From assembly GCA_949317995.1 (NCBI GenBank), contig OX439038.1:66799576-66863575 (forward strand): a stretch of DNA of 64,000 bases. Direction: 5' to 3'. Every line of letters starts with the position of its first letter. The stretch's first letter is position 1. Source of the stretch: Acholoe squamosa. Lineage: Eukaryota; Annelida; Polychaeta; Phyllodocida; Polynoidae. A program made the position numbers and the translations under genes. Shown here in pieces: positions 1 through 11,715 of the stretch. Below the pieces are notes generated by a model. It searched no databases, was not told the origin of the DNA, and was given only the letters and a program-made list of their open reading frames with translations.

Positions 1-1051
1 TCCTACTTTGGCACCAAAAAGAGAAAAGTTTAATCCTGATAGCGTAGTTATCTATCTGACCATGTACCTTTATTTGGGTATAGATTTGTTATAAAATGTG
101 CTGTGTCACTAACTGACTAAGCAGCAAAGAAACCTTTATTCATTCAGCTAGTATTATAAAAAGATCCAAATACAGTCATATTTTTCATTTAGCATCTAAG
201 AGATAATAGGGCCGATAACCGTTATCAGTCATCAGTCGCGGTATCATGTGGTTTGGGTACCTGTATAGATTAGAAGTCATCACATGGTATATCTAACATT
301 ACAGATATAATACAGGACTAGATAACACGTGTGATAAATTATGTAAAACTTCTTATACTCCTATCCATTCTCTCAAATTCATGTGGATGTATCCCTACTG
401 GTGTAACAAAATTGGTGAATACAGTATATAACGATCAAACACAATGAATTCAGATTTTCAAGAAAAAAGGTAAAAGTAAGAAGAGGAAACTTAGCCCTCA
501 ACCACCGCGCTTGAGGGATCTAGGGTGTCCACCTGGCTAGATCAATGCCCAGCATCTAGCTAATGATCCTTGGGCTATAAATGGCACGCATTACACTAAA
601 ATTGGGGAAGAGATGGCAAATCAGAAGAAATAAGAGTGCAGACAATTTTCCTCTCCCATATCTGCATGAGGTGGGGATCTTTGATGGGATCAAATCCCAA
701 TCTACGATAGACGTTATCTTTAAAAGATCAACAACCACATCTGATACTTTGTATCGAGTCCTTTGGCAGTATGCGCTGCTACAGCTACCACCAAGTAAAT
801 TCATGATATTACCGTAAAATTTCACATAAAAGCCGTCTCGCAAATATAATCCGCTCCCCCACCCCGATTTAGGGCATGATCAGATTTTGCTGGCGTTGGC
901 CATCTACCATGTCCATGAACAGCAAAAAACTTTACAAGTGGGATTTTACACAATACATATTGGTTCATAAATATAATGGTATGCGTGCCATCAAAGTGAT
1001 GACTAATTTACAAAAAAAAAAGTCAATTCTTTTATGCTTCTCTATTTGTAG
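1..1051. other. No recognised gene; possible OSGIN 5' intron
   Basis: AT-rich sequence with only short open frames of no family resemblance. I looked for the missing first OSGIN exon (a donor after VVI.G) and found none. Probably intron. Confidence 0.4.
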
Positions 1052-1185
1052 GAAATGGCCCCTCAGGAATTTGTCTGTCTTTTCTGTTGTCGGGTAATAC
1101 CCCATACTACACCGGTACAGGACATCCTAATGAATACCTCCACTACCGACTGCAGAATGACCCTGACAAGTCGCTACTCGAGCAG
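1052..1185 (+). CDS. OSGIN: OSGIN exon with FAD/NAD-binding loop
   Basis: The acceptor is a pyrimidine-rich tract ending TTTGTAG and the donor is CAG|GTAATT. Two bases complete a Gly codon, then 44 codons begin NGPSGICLSFLLSG, the GxGxxG dinucleotide-binding loop of the OSGIN N-terminus, and end LLEQ in phase 0. Confidence 0.9.
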
Positions 1186-4100
1186 GTAATTCTTTTTCTC
1201 ATGTTAATTCTCTAAAAGTATCAAATTTTGGAAAAAATCGATAGGACTAATTAACAGGGTTCCACTGGTCAGTTAAAAGTCAGTTAAACCCATTTTTCTT
1301 TAAAGATAAGTTAAAAGTCAGTTAAGAAGATATTTTTGGGAAAAGTCAGTTAAAAATGGTATTTTGACTATTTTAAGGGGGTGGTTGTCAAGATTTCAAG
1401 CGAATTTGCAAAATTTCTTTAGCATCCTCGCTTCGGAGCCGGTGAATTTTTTCGTGAACCCCCGTGAATTATCCAAAGTTTGGTCAGGTAAAAGCTGATA
1501 AATGTCAGGTAAAAGTCAGTTTTAACCATGACCCGTAAATGGTGGGAACCCTGATTAAGTAACTATGATTCGCAAATAATATAATTATTTGTGTTCCATA
1601 AAAATGTTGATTACCGTAAATTTGGTTTGCGATTGCAAGATGATGACCAGCTTCTAATTTAAGGAAGTGATCAAATCCTATAAATAAAAGAGAAAGATTA
1701 AGTCCTTTAATACAAAATCATTTCTTATATGCTGATATTATCAAATATGAACTCGAACTGGAGAACAACTTGACCTCTAAAAGTGATAAATAATCGTCAA
1801 GAAAGAAAGAACAGAGGGGGAAGGGGCGAAAAAGAAGTCGATTGCTGTGCTCGTAGAGTTGAGGGCATTGATGAGGATGAATCATTTAAGTACTACCCAG
1901 TACTTAGTCTTCTATGTTTGGTGAATCTGGTTCAATGCTCAAGGCGTAACTTATTGATTCACTTCCTTTTGGATTGGTTCCAACTTGAGTACATGTACAT
2001 TAACAGCCTAGGTCATTGAGGGTTTTATTGAAACCTATGGATTGGCATATGTAATAGGGATTAACATCTATACATGTTAACTAGCCTCACTACATGTAGG
2101 AATAATAATCATAGTAATGCTTGTGAAGGGGAATATAAGCTTTTAGGCTGCCTTTGCCAACTCTAGAACTTGCCCTATTTCTGCAGTATTGCGATCTTCA
2201 GAATAAACTTAAGGACGAGAGCGGCAGGCGCCTAGCGGCCATCTTGGGAACTAGTGCATTCATCTCATTGAGAGGGATCTGGCAGTTTTTGAAGCAAGTT
2301 TCTATCATTATTAGTTAAAAAGTTATGTCTAGTGATATAAATGTGCATTTATATCAAGTTTGAAGAAGTTTTGCCAAAAGACTACAAACCCCTCTCTACC
2401 CCCACCCCTCTGGCTGTGGTCCATAGGCTTGTGCAAAAAGTAGCGTTAGATTTGATTTTACATGTATATTTTACAAGTCAATAAACATATTTGCAGTTTT
2501 TGAGAAAAATTGTTTGTCCAGTTTGGGAATTATTCCTATTGAATAGTTTAAAATTCTTGAATGTCTGAGTTCCTCGATGGCCCCCGGACGTAAAACTAAA
2601 CAAACCAATATTCCTCCAAAATCCAAAATGTCTAGGTATCAGCCCATTGGAATCAATGCTAAAGCATCCTACAGAAAATGGCTGCCACTGAAGAAAGTAG
2701 CCTTGCTACCCCAACTTTTTATTCCACATTTCAATTACACATCATGTAAGGAACAAATATTTCAAGTTAGAAGGAAATCCTTTGTCAATTAATTTCTGGG
2801 TCACCTGGAGCCCTTGTCCTTAAAGGGATCTGTATTCAACTTGTTTGCTTACAGGAGGTTTGAATTTAGGAGCAAAGAGAATATTTCAGATAGCCCGGTC
2901 TATGAGTTTGTAGCAAATTAATGACACTAGACATCTTAAGGCAATTTTGTGGAGGTAAGCATCATTTGAGTAAATTATAGCGTTATCAATTTTATCCAAA
3001 CCTTAATCACCAAGTGTGATATGCTAGTGCTGCCAACTTTACACTGATTCCGTGCGCTGTTCAACTGCCTATTTTTCTGTCAGATGATATTTTTAGAGAA
3101 TACTGGTAGATTCCTTTTCAGTGTACTTTAATCCGAAGTTCAATGTTTCAGCATTCTATCATTTCTATCAGTGTACACGCCTACTCATTGTAATAAATAA
3201 ATAAAAATAACATAGATGACTTGATATCCCCAGGATCTTGAGTTCCTTGCATCAGGGCTGGAGGGGCGGTCGTCCAACCCGCTTGCGTTGCTCTTCGATG
3301 CACTCACCCACCCGAACGCAGACATTGGCATGGACACAGCGTCCCTGTTGTCATGGAAACACCAGAAGGAGCGTCATATCCCTCACGTGGTGTTGGGGAA
3401 GGGCAATGCTGGGGGAACATGGCAGGTATGTGAGGAGTAAGGCTGTCACGTGACAAAGAATCCTACTCATCTTCTCTTACCTCATTTATTTTTCCATGAT
3501 CGACACAGTTCTTTTTCATTTAACTTTATTTGTATTACCCAAAGGTGATGTGTAGGCTTGCGAGAAGTAAAGTCGAGAGATATTCTGAAATGAAAATGAA
3601 TATAGAGGTTTAAAAGAATTTATTTGGAAATACAAGTACATGTTAAGTGTGTACAATTAGAAAGATAAACATCCCCCACCAGAAAATTATTTTAATTTTG
3701 AACGATTGGCATGCCCTCAGTCTTACTGAAATTAGCAACATGTATCTTAATTATAAGGCCACACCAAAAAAATAAGTTGGTCTACGGATTTCCCTCCAAA
3801 ATTTTTGGAAATACAAATATATTTTTTTCTTTGAAAAAAATCTCGTCTACGGATTTCGCTCGCTTCACTTTCTACAAGTTTTCTCTTTGTGATGTTTGGC
3901 ATGCCTCACTTTTCCAGCAAGGAATCCATTAGACATAAAAAAATTCTTTAAAAAAAAAAAAAGAAAATTTTTTTTTCTCACTCGCACCATTTTTTCAAAA
4001 CCAAAATCCGTAGACCAACTTATTTTTTTGGTGTGGCCTAATGGTTTAAAAGTTGATTACAATGATTTATGCAAAGCCTTGAAGACTGTTCTTGTGATAC

Positions 4101-7100
4101 TGACTGTTCATTATTGCAGCACCACAACTGACACTCTAATTCTTTTGCTTTGTTTTTTAAAGTTTATCTGATATTGGAGTTGACAGCCTGATATAGAGAA
4201 GAAATTCATAGAATTGTCATGTTCATAGTGTGTTAATTCACTATTTCACAGTTTGCACAAACCACAAAAAAGGAACCAGTCATAATTTTGATTTCTTTTA
4301 GGTTGTCTCCTTGACGATCTCTCCAATGATTCAGTAACCTTTGCATTGTAATAACTTTTACTTTGTTATAGCATTCAATATGGCTTTTTAATGTTGAGAT
4401 GCCTATTACTCAATGACCAGCAAACAGAGGGCCAGTATGCATTTAAATGTACACTATTATTTCAGCTTAATTGCGGAAGCACATTCAATGATATATAATT
4501 ACTACCCTTTCCTTCCATTAAAATCGATTGTTTCTTCCTAGAAAGCAATTGTTAACCCGAAAGGTGTTATAAGAGCCGGGGTAAAAATGCAACTTTAAGA
4601 CACTACTAACAGTGGGAAAAACTAAGATGCTTTTAGCCCTATGTTAGGTGCGAAAAGCTCAATTTTCCCGTGCTTTTGGGCCGGAGTGGTGCAAATAATT
4701 GATGAATGTTGATGAATTTGCCATCTTTCGATCCGCGCGCGCGTCTCCTTTGTCGTAAAAATGGTGGTTATTAATTTTTTCAAAAATTATTCAGTGTTAT
4801 AATATAGAAATATGATAAAGTATGGCAAGAGGATACCATTTGAATCGATATGTATTATTAAAAAGATAAAAATTTACGTCTTCGCCCTGCCATTAATTCG
4901 CATCCCAAACCCAGGGGTGGTGCATATTGACCCAAATACCCATGGGAATTGGGTCGCGCATGCGCAAACATAACCAAAATCCAAAATGGCGGACAGCGCG
5001 ATGATCGAGTTGTGGGGCCATAACTGCTGGATTATACCAAAAAGGAGGATAATTACAATGTCTCATGCCTTTCTATGGAAAATATGGATCCTTATTCAAG
5101 ACCTGCTGGAATTGTGCAATGATTAACTCGCTAAGAGAGAAGTTATTTGCCAATGAAAAAAATGAGCGATAATGGGTGCTTTCTCCATAGGCTTAACTAT
5201 TGAAAGTGATAACGCTCAAAGAAAACATGAGGTTAGTATCAGAAGGGGCCTAAAAGAAGAGATTAAGTGCCCTTTCGGGTTACTTGCAATGCAAAATGCT
5301 ATCCTATATTTAAATTGTGGAGGCATAACTTGGGGGATGATGCAACATCAGACACCTATCTAATAAGACCATTTTTGGTATTTCTGTTTATTTCTAGGAC
5401 AAGGATCCCACCCTCCCAGGCTGACCTATCTTCTCCTACCCTGGCCATGGCAAGTGTTCTTATGGTAACTTGCTCTTTCAGATGATGGATGGTAGCATGC
5501 AGACTCTGAGCCTGGGCAACTGGATGCAGCTCCCAGATCTACCCTTCAAACAGTGGTTGAAAGCACGGCGAAGGTAACTTTACAGATATTGTCATAATTT
5601 CCTTGTGAATTTATCTGCAGCTTCTTAAATTATCTACACACATATTGGTGCTGCCTGAGCTCTTCGGTTCAGTGGCGGATCCAGGATTTTGAGAAGTGGG
5701 CACACCCTTCATTTCTACTCTCTATGTTTGGCTAAATTTGAGACTTAGAGAAGAGACAGTTAAACTCTTAGCGTGCGCTCCCAAGCCCCCCCCCCCCCCC
5801 ACCCAAGTCTAATTACCGAAATCTCCTGTGTGTAAGACGCACCTCACATATAAGGCGCACCCTGAGTTGAGAATGCCATAAGGCGCACTTTGGGCTTGAT
5901 TTTTTTAGGGTTTATGGTAGTACTGTTCTATAGTAAAATACCCCGCCTATAAGACCCATCCCCTCCTGTGAGAGGTTCTATAAGGCACAATCGACCTCTG
6001 ATTCACGTATAAGACGCGTCTTACATTCAGGAGATAATGGTACTTGACAAAATTTGATGATTTAAAATGACTTGAGTCAGATGCAAGGATATTATCAAAA
6101 AATAGTATCGGCCAAACCAATACTTTTACAAACGAGCTGCTATGATGAGGGCTAGAGTAAGATTTTTGATTACTATTGTTCTTTTTTTCCCGCTAATTTT
6201 TGGTAATTGATATAGCAGAAAAAAGCTCATTTTGTGAAAGACTTGTCTACTTTGTGCAGCAAAGAGAGGTGCTGCCACCTATGGGCTAGGAACCAAAATA
6301 CTCCCTCTGTCATATATATATCAGTGAAAAATATTGAATTAATTTTCTGAACTGTGTTAAACCGTTTAATCAGGAATATGTATGATTCATTCGCCCAGAT
6401 AAATGTAAAAGTTCACATAAGTCTATCTTACCATCACTCCATGCCCTTACCTTACTAACAGTGCACAAGAATCAGCCGAAGGTGAAGGAACGCCAAACAC
6501 CCTCCGCAACCGTGCCAGTATCCAGGATGTGCGGCTTTACTATGAAGACTATGTTAAAGTCAAGAACCTCAGTGAGAACTTCCACTCACAGACCACAGTT
6601 ACATCAGTGCTGCGAGTACTCGATGTGTGTCACTCAATAGACGAGGAGAGTGGAGAGCAGAACCCATGCACACGTGACCATTGTGGCAAGTTCAAGTGGG
6701 AAGTAACAGGGTACGAGACGGTGACACCCGCTGATGGTGATCCAGAATCTATCGAGGATGCTGCAGAACAGCAGTATTTCTGCTACAGAGCACCGAATGT
6801 TGTACTGGCCACAGGAACTTCAGACCTGCCTAATCGATTGGCTGATGTGGGTGGGACCCATCATCCCTATGTACTGCATTCTTATGCAGCACTGGAGACC
6901 CTGCTCAAAGACAGTGATGTGGGGCCTGACTCAGACCCCATCATGGTGATTGGTGCAGGACTCACTGCAGCTGACGCCATCTTGCTGGCGCAGGCTCACA
7001 AGGTGCCAGTAGCACATCTCTTCAGGCGGGATGTCGATGATCCTAACCTCATCTTCAACAAGCTGCCTAAGATGCTCTACCCTGAGTATCATGCTGTGCT

Positions 7101-7506
7101 GCAGATGATGCGCCAACCGCCTGGCACCGCAGAAGGCTACACACCATACCCATCCCACCAAGTGATAGAGTTAATGCAGGACGGTCAGGTTCTGGTTCGG
7201 GGCACTGATGCCGCTGTCGACACCATCATCAGGACATCATATGTAGCGGTGCTCATTGGGTCACGTCCTGACCTCAGTTTTCTACCACACGAGGGCAAGC
7301 ACCTGGGCTTGGTGCCTGGTATGCGTATTGACAGTAAGCACAACCCAGTGGATGTGGACCCTATCACCCACCAGAGTGTTCACGAGTGTGGACTCTATGC
7401 AATGGGACCGCTGGTCGGTGACAACTTTGTGCGCTTTCTCCGCGGTGGTGCCTTGGGCATTGCTGCCGACATCCTGCGGAAACAGGACCAATTAAAATGT
7501 AAATGA
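1052..7506 (+). CDS. OSGIN: OSGIN-family flavoprotein (oxidative-stress-induced growth inhibitor), 4 exons, 5' incomplete
   Basis: Seen: four exons with GT-AG borders and matching phases at 1052-1185, 3234-3425, 5482-5573 and 6462-7506 (TGA), giving about 486 residues. The N-terminal part has the dinucleotide-binding loop GNGPSG followed by ICLSFLLSG. The middle has HVVLGKGNAGGTWQ and TLSLGNWMQLPDLPFKQW, and the last exon has VVLATGTSD and a second Rossmann-type loop, VIGAGLTAADAI. Known: this order and these blocks are typical of animal OSGIN1/OSGIN2, FAD/NAD-dependent monooxygenase-like proteins linked to oxidative stress and growth control. Length is close to the vertebrate proteins. The visible reading starts inside a codon (second and third bases of the first Gly of GNGPSG), so an upstream exon with the start codon is missing; I searched 1-1050 without success. 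Inferred: an active gene, since all junctions keep frame and no stop interrupts it. A diverged copy of its 3' end lies at 17683. Confidence 0.93.
1255..1553. mobile_element. MITE-like element with CAGGGTTCC ends
   Basis: The left end CAGGGTTCCACTGG and right end GGTGGGAACCCTG are inverted repeats, flanked on both sides by ATTAA (5-base target duplication). Inside, AAAAGTCAGTTAA-like words recur several times. It lies in an OSGIN intron and has no coding capacity. The CAGGGTTCC end resembles hAT-type termini, but an 8-base duplication is not seen, so the superfamily is open. Confidence 0.7.
1554..3233. other. OSGIN intron, no further feature seen
   Basis: AT-rich intron sequence. Two open frames (1783-2019, 2577-2792) have no recognisable domain and no splice context. 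Confidence 0.5.
3234..3425 (+). CDS. OSGIN: OSGIN exon, 64 codons
   Basis: The acceptor is TATCCCCAG and the donor is CAG|GTATGT; both borders are phase 0. The peptide starts DLEFLASGLEGRSSNP and ends VVLGKGNAGGTWQ, matching the family blocks DLEYLSEGLEGRS and LGKGAPGGAW known from vertebrate OSGIN. Confidence 0.92.
3757..4038. mobile_element. Harbinger-like MITE, family GGCCACACC, copy 1
   Basis: Inverted ends of about 37 bases start GGCCACACCAAAAAAATAAG and carry the word GTTGGTCTACGGATTT. The 3-base TAA flanks both sides (3754-3756 and 4039-4041). TWA target duplications are characteristic of PIF/Harbinger elements. The interior is homopolymer-rich and non-coding. Two more copies are at 48106 and 54835. 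Confidence 0.8.
4042..5481. other. OSGIN intron with an NRF1/YY1-like site pair
   Basis: Mostly featureless intron. At 4955-4966 is CGCGCATGCGCA (NRF1-type palindrome) and at 4983-4993 AAAATGGCGGA (YY1-type). An ATG at 4986 opens a 47-codon frame beginning MADSAMIELWGHNCW that resembles no family I know. Confidence 0.4.
5482..5573 (+). CDS. OSGIN: OSGIN exon, 30 codons plus 2 bases
   Basis: The acceptor is CTCTTTCAG and the donor is AAG|GTAACT. The peptide begins MMDGSMQTLSLGNWMQL, the strongly conserved OSGIN block (human MEGAMLTLSLGNWMEL). The exon ends with AG, completed by T from the next exon to give Ser. Confidence 0.9.
5814..6042. mobile_element. CCGTAA-type MITE, copy 1 (in OSGIN intron)
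   Basis: Begins TACCGAAATCTCCTGTGTG and ends in its approximate complement CAGGAGATAATGGTA, TA-flanked. Inside are repeated TATAAGRCGCAC-like words in both orientations. It is non-coding and related to copies at 8800, 56575 and 40618. Confidence 0.65.
6462..7506 (+). CDS. OSGIN: OSGIN terminal exon
   Basis: The acceptor is CTTACTAACAG. One base completes Ser, then 347 codons run to TGA. It carries YYEDYVKVKNL, VVLATGTSD (typical before the second nucleotide-binding region), VIGAGLTAADAI and the C-terminal block GDNFVRFLRGGALGIAADIL. Base composition is clearly richer in G+C than the flanking introns. The last 58 or so codons exist again, diverged, at 17683. Confidence 0.93.
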
Positions 7507-8799
7507 TCATTGTTATGATGATTTCCATTTCTGTTTTCTTAAATCCCTAATGTTGATACATTGTACCTATATCATGCAGCTCATATTGAAGCAGATATGG
7601 CCAGTAATCATATACCTATGCTACATGTAGGGTGTTCAGGTTAGATGTTCATCTATACTGTAGTAGGTGATGATAGTCCCAATGTATGCATTTATACATG
7701 TATGGCAACTTGATCCATATAAGTAAAGTATGTGAGAGCAGTCCGATGAAGAGAATATATGGTTATAGAGGCTAAATTAACTCGCTTGATAGTTTCTACA
7801 TATTCTATGTTGGGCAGAATATTACTTTGTGCAAAGATCATATCTTTTGATAAAGACTTTGTGACCTTGTATAGATGATAATAATGACTGGTATTCTGTG
7901 CTTTCATGTGATAATAGAAGGCAGTGGAAGGAAGCCCATAGTATTTGAATAGCAAAATGCAGTTGCAGAGGTAGACACTAACTCTTTGACCATGTCCTGA
8001 AGCTATCTCAGTTGCAATAACTGCAGTGGGCCCAGAACATTGTAAAACCTGGGCCAATAGTGAGACAACTTCAGAGAAAAACTATAGGCTCGCACATAAA
8101 GTTTAGGCTGATAGGTTTCCAGGCTCTTCCCCTCCAGCCTCACATACTTCAGGCAACGAAATAACACTCCAGCCAGAGGCAGCACTATTGATAGGACTCA
8201 AAAAGACTCGGCCTACAGAGTCAATATAAACCTTCAGTCATATCAAAGGGTGTAAGCAAAGGGCTAACTCTAGACTATCAGGCCACTGGCTGAGGCTGGT
8301 GGCTCCCAGAATAGCGTTAGTGTCTACCCTTGTGCTGCTAAAACATTTAAAGTGAGCATTGGGTTAATGATCATTTATGTCAACATATATGAAAAAGTCT
8401 TTCATTGTCTAGTGTCTGCATTTCTGGTTCGACACATTCTGGAGACCTTCAGAGCAGGATTATTCTATCAAATTTATATTAGGATTTTCAGCGACAACTT
8501 GAATTTGTAATTGTGAAGGGTTGAATGTCAAAATCTGTGATAATTGAAACATTGGTTTGTTGATTAAAGACACCAAACAAGGCATTGTGTAAGCCTAAGG
8601 TTGCAGAATTTACAAAATATGGGTGATACTGTGTAAAAGAAATACAAAGACAAACATAGTAAATTTTGAACACCTCACCTTTCTGCTTACCGCTTCCTCT
8701 TTGTTGAAGTGTATCTAATATGAAAGGCTAAACGGTACAAATTAAGAAATGCATTATAATGGCATTTCTTAAAGCCTATGAAAAGATTTATATGATATG

Positions 8800-9045
8800 T
8801 ACCGTAATCTCCCGCGTATAAGGCGCAGCTCGCCTATAAGGCGCACCCCCAATTCAGGGAGGTCTGTTTTACGTATAAGGCGCACCTCTGAGGGCAGATT
8901 TTTGTTAATTTAGTACTGTTCTATAGTAAAAATACCCCCCTATAAGGCGCACCCCAAATTCAAGGCAATTTACCTCCCACGTATAAGACCCAGCAGCATT
9001 TTGTTTGGCCTATAAGATGCGCCTTATACGCGGGAGATTACGGTA
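8800..9045. mobile_element. CCGTAA-type MITE, copy 2
   Basis: The ends TACCGTAATCTCCCGCGTAT and ATACGCGGGAGATTACGGTA are nearly perfect inverted repeats with TA at both outer edges. Internal TATAAGGCGCACC words repeat. The corresponding place in the second segmental-duplication copy (near 19293) lacks the element, so it was gained or lost after duplication. Confidence 0.8.
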
Positions 9046-10077
9046 TATAGTTTTTTGTTATCTTTCTATAAATAACATTGCTTTTACAGGGTAAGTGATG
9101 TATCATGTTAGTGATATGGAAAAGGTGTTTTGTGTATTTCATATTGTGTTTTATGAGCCTTGTGTCTAAATCGCTTTTATATTTTGGATACATCAGCATG
9201 TGAATAAAGAATCCGAATGGCGAACACAGCAGTTGCGAATGAAAACAGAAGGCATGCACATGTCATTTGTGTGCTCTTTTATTACGGGTGGAATGGTTTT
9301 GGTTGCAGTTAGCGCCACATTCTAATACAAATTGGCCATAATGGTTGAAGGTTCAAAGAGTGTTTGTATTGCATGTTATCTTGATGGAGTTGTTCACAGT
9401 TGGTCTATAGTGTTAACCATAGGGCTGGTGTGTGGCTATTAACTGCTTACTCAACTAGCAAAATAAGGGTTGAAGAAGATGCATAATATGTGTAAAATAC
9501 ACTAATACAATATATGAAGATTATGTGTTCTTACATAGTATTCCCTAACACTTAGGGCTACAGATTCCCTCCAACACACACTGTGCTTACTGTACTTTCT
9601 ATATTCCTTCTTTTCTCTGGGTCCTCTGTGCCTTGACTATCATCATACCACAATGCTTCAAAAAAGGTCCATGTGTGAATACAAGAGTCATTCCTTGACA
9701 TTGTGCCACTATGGTAGTGTCACAAGTGTTAATATGTGTGTCGCACAGTGGGTGATATCGAGAAGCACTGGCCTGTTACTTGAAACATGTTAATCTACAA
9801 ACTGAAAAACCCAATATTCTGAAACAAGTCTCTAGCTTAAGGGTGAGGCATTCAGTGCACTCAGCAGTCACATTGCTAAGATAATGTGTCTAGATGTAAG
9901 ATTGGTCACTCCAAGCATTTCTAACGTTTCACTGTGTGGTACCATACAATCACTGTGTATCGTATAGCTACAAATACCATAGTACCTCGTGTACAGACCG
10001 GGTTTGTCCTATACCCAGAGTACCAGCAGTACTATAATTTGAAACTACACTTTGTCTTTGATAGCATAATTAACCTT

Positions 10078-10495
10078 ATGTCAAGGTGAATATCGATGCT
10101 CCATTGACAATGCACTAGCCTCCCGTATTGCACCCCTGCGTTAAATAACCCGCGGGAAATCCGCACGATGACGTCATAGCTCCACCGCGCATGCGCAGCC
10201 CTTTTGAAACGTAAACATCCAATATGGCGGCACACGGCATTTCGCATTGGTGGTAGGTGAAGATTAGTTAATTTTGAATGATATTGATGAAATATCGATT
10301 GATTTCACTCTCAAACACCTTGACATAAATGTAAAGATGAACTCTGAGCAGTTTGAGCTTCCTGTTTCTTCACTCCCATGTCCGGCCCGCTCCGCACTCG
10401 GCCTACCGGCCTCGTGCGGAACGGGCCGGACACGCTCGTGAAGAAACGGTCAGCTCAAACTGCTCATCGTTCACCTTTACCATTATATGTTGAAA
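10078..10495. other. Block present only in duplication copy 1, with CRE, NRF1 and YY1 sites and a long hairpin
   Basis: Absent from the matching part of copy 2 (about 19995-20035). The word TTATGTCAAGGTG at 10078 recurs inverted at about 10318. Between them lie TGACGTCA (10169-10176), CGCGCATGCGCA (10186-10197) and AATATGGCGG (10221-10230), in the spacing seen near animal housekeeping starts. An ATG at 10224 opens nine codons before a possible donor GTAGGT at 10253. To the right is a separate hairpin (10332-10480). No downstream exon could be identified. Confidence 0.5.
10332..10480. repeat. Long near-perfect inverted repeat (hairpin)
   Basis: Arms of roughly 65-70 bases start GTAAAGATGAAC and close GTTCACCTTTAC, with CTGAGCAGTTTGAGCT, TTTCTTCAC and GTCCGGCCCG in each arm. 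The short loop is centred on GGCCTACCGGCC. The G+C-rich centre would form a very stable stem. There is no coding content. Confidence 0.8.
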
Positions 10496-11715
10496 ATGCA
10501 TGTCAGGCATACTAAGAAGAGTCTTATCATGAAACAATGGCCAGTAATGTATATTGTACACCTAAACTGACTTCTGACATGTCCAGTGGTTATCTGTAGA
10601 TGATTTTCTTACCTTTCACTGTGCCTGTTCATTATGGAGTATGAGAATCAGCTGGAATCTAGACTATTGCCACTGAAGTAATGGGTAGAAGAACATTCTT
10701 ACTGATTCAAGTATAATTTAAAAAAAATCTAACCTTATATATACCGGTAGGTATAATTATTGAGAATAATGTATTCATGTATTTCACTAAGGCAATTCAT
10801 AATCACTGTGATACTTAGTGGATATATCATGTATCCTTGTCAGTGATTCATTGGTATGAAAATTTCTAGTTGGAAAATCTGTGAGAGGTAAATCCTCACA
10901 GGTGTTCACAGGAAAATGTTAGGATCAGGTGATCATCATTAATTTTATAATAGTGACAATCCCCTAGTCTTGTATTCATCAGATTTGACATATTTCCACA
11001 TACAAAATTGTTTTACGTGTACAGGCGTTTACACATCACGAATTATATTGACTGGTTCATATATGAAATTCTGTTATGTGCCATAGTCAGTGCTGAAAGG
11101 CCTGGTAATAATGTTGATCATGCTCCGGCCCCATACCCTGTCTTTGACATTACATCAACAACCATATGTGATAAAGAACATGGTTGTGCAGCACATTAAA
11201 AAAGGAGAAAGGAATCAACTTAAGGCAGACTAAAATCCCAAAAGCTTTGTGAAGGCCTTTACCAAACACAGCTCTTCTGTTTAGTGTCTATATGTTATCA
11301 AATATTACGACATCTATTTTGGTTACTGTCTTGTTACATTATTCTACCTGTGGAGGGGATCCTTGATTTGTTAGCGACCAAATATACATACTTTTCAACC
11401 AGAGCAGATCAGGTGATATTAAAGAAATGATAGTGAATTCTTCAAAATAGAATTATAAATGGAAGCACATATATTTTCACCTATCCATTTTTAATTGATA
11501 CAGACCTGTGCTTAATTCAGTAGATCTTAGATGGTTCGTAATATAATTTCATGTGAACATACCAGATTACTCTGTAAGTGCCATTATGAGATTAACACAT
11601 TTGAGACATAACTGGCTTGGCATTAATCTAGTCAACAGTTAAGTTTCAGATAGAATATAATGGTACAACAGCCCTACTGTATGGGAACCACTTCTGAATT
11701 TCAGTGCTGCCTGTT

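Larger units (their letters stand above)
7332..11715 (+). repeat. Segmental duplication, copy 1 (OSGIN 3' end and downstream flank)
   Basis: From the codons SKHN of OSGIN to about 11715 the sequence is collinear with 17683-21305. Matching islands include GCAGATATGGCCAGTA (7590s and 17920s), TTTCTGGTTCGAC-like text near 8425 and 18985, CCTCCAACACACACTGTG near 9570 and 19530, and AAGAAGAGT near 10515 and 20050. Copy 1 holds two blocks absent from copy 2, at 8800-9045 (MITE) and about 10078-10495. Apart from the OSGIN 3' end I see no gene in it; the small open frames have no family resemblance. Confidence 0.85.

Noticed and set aside
5672-5800. CAGTGGCGGATCCAGGATTT at 5672, a hAT-like left end
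   Set aside because: No matching right end could be found before the C-run at 5788; perhaps a truncated element, not delimited.
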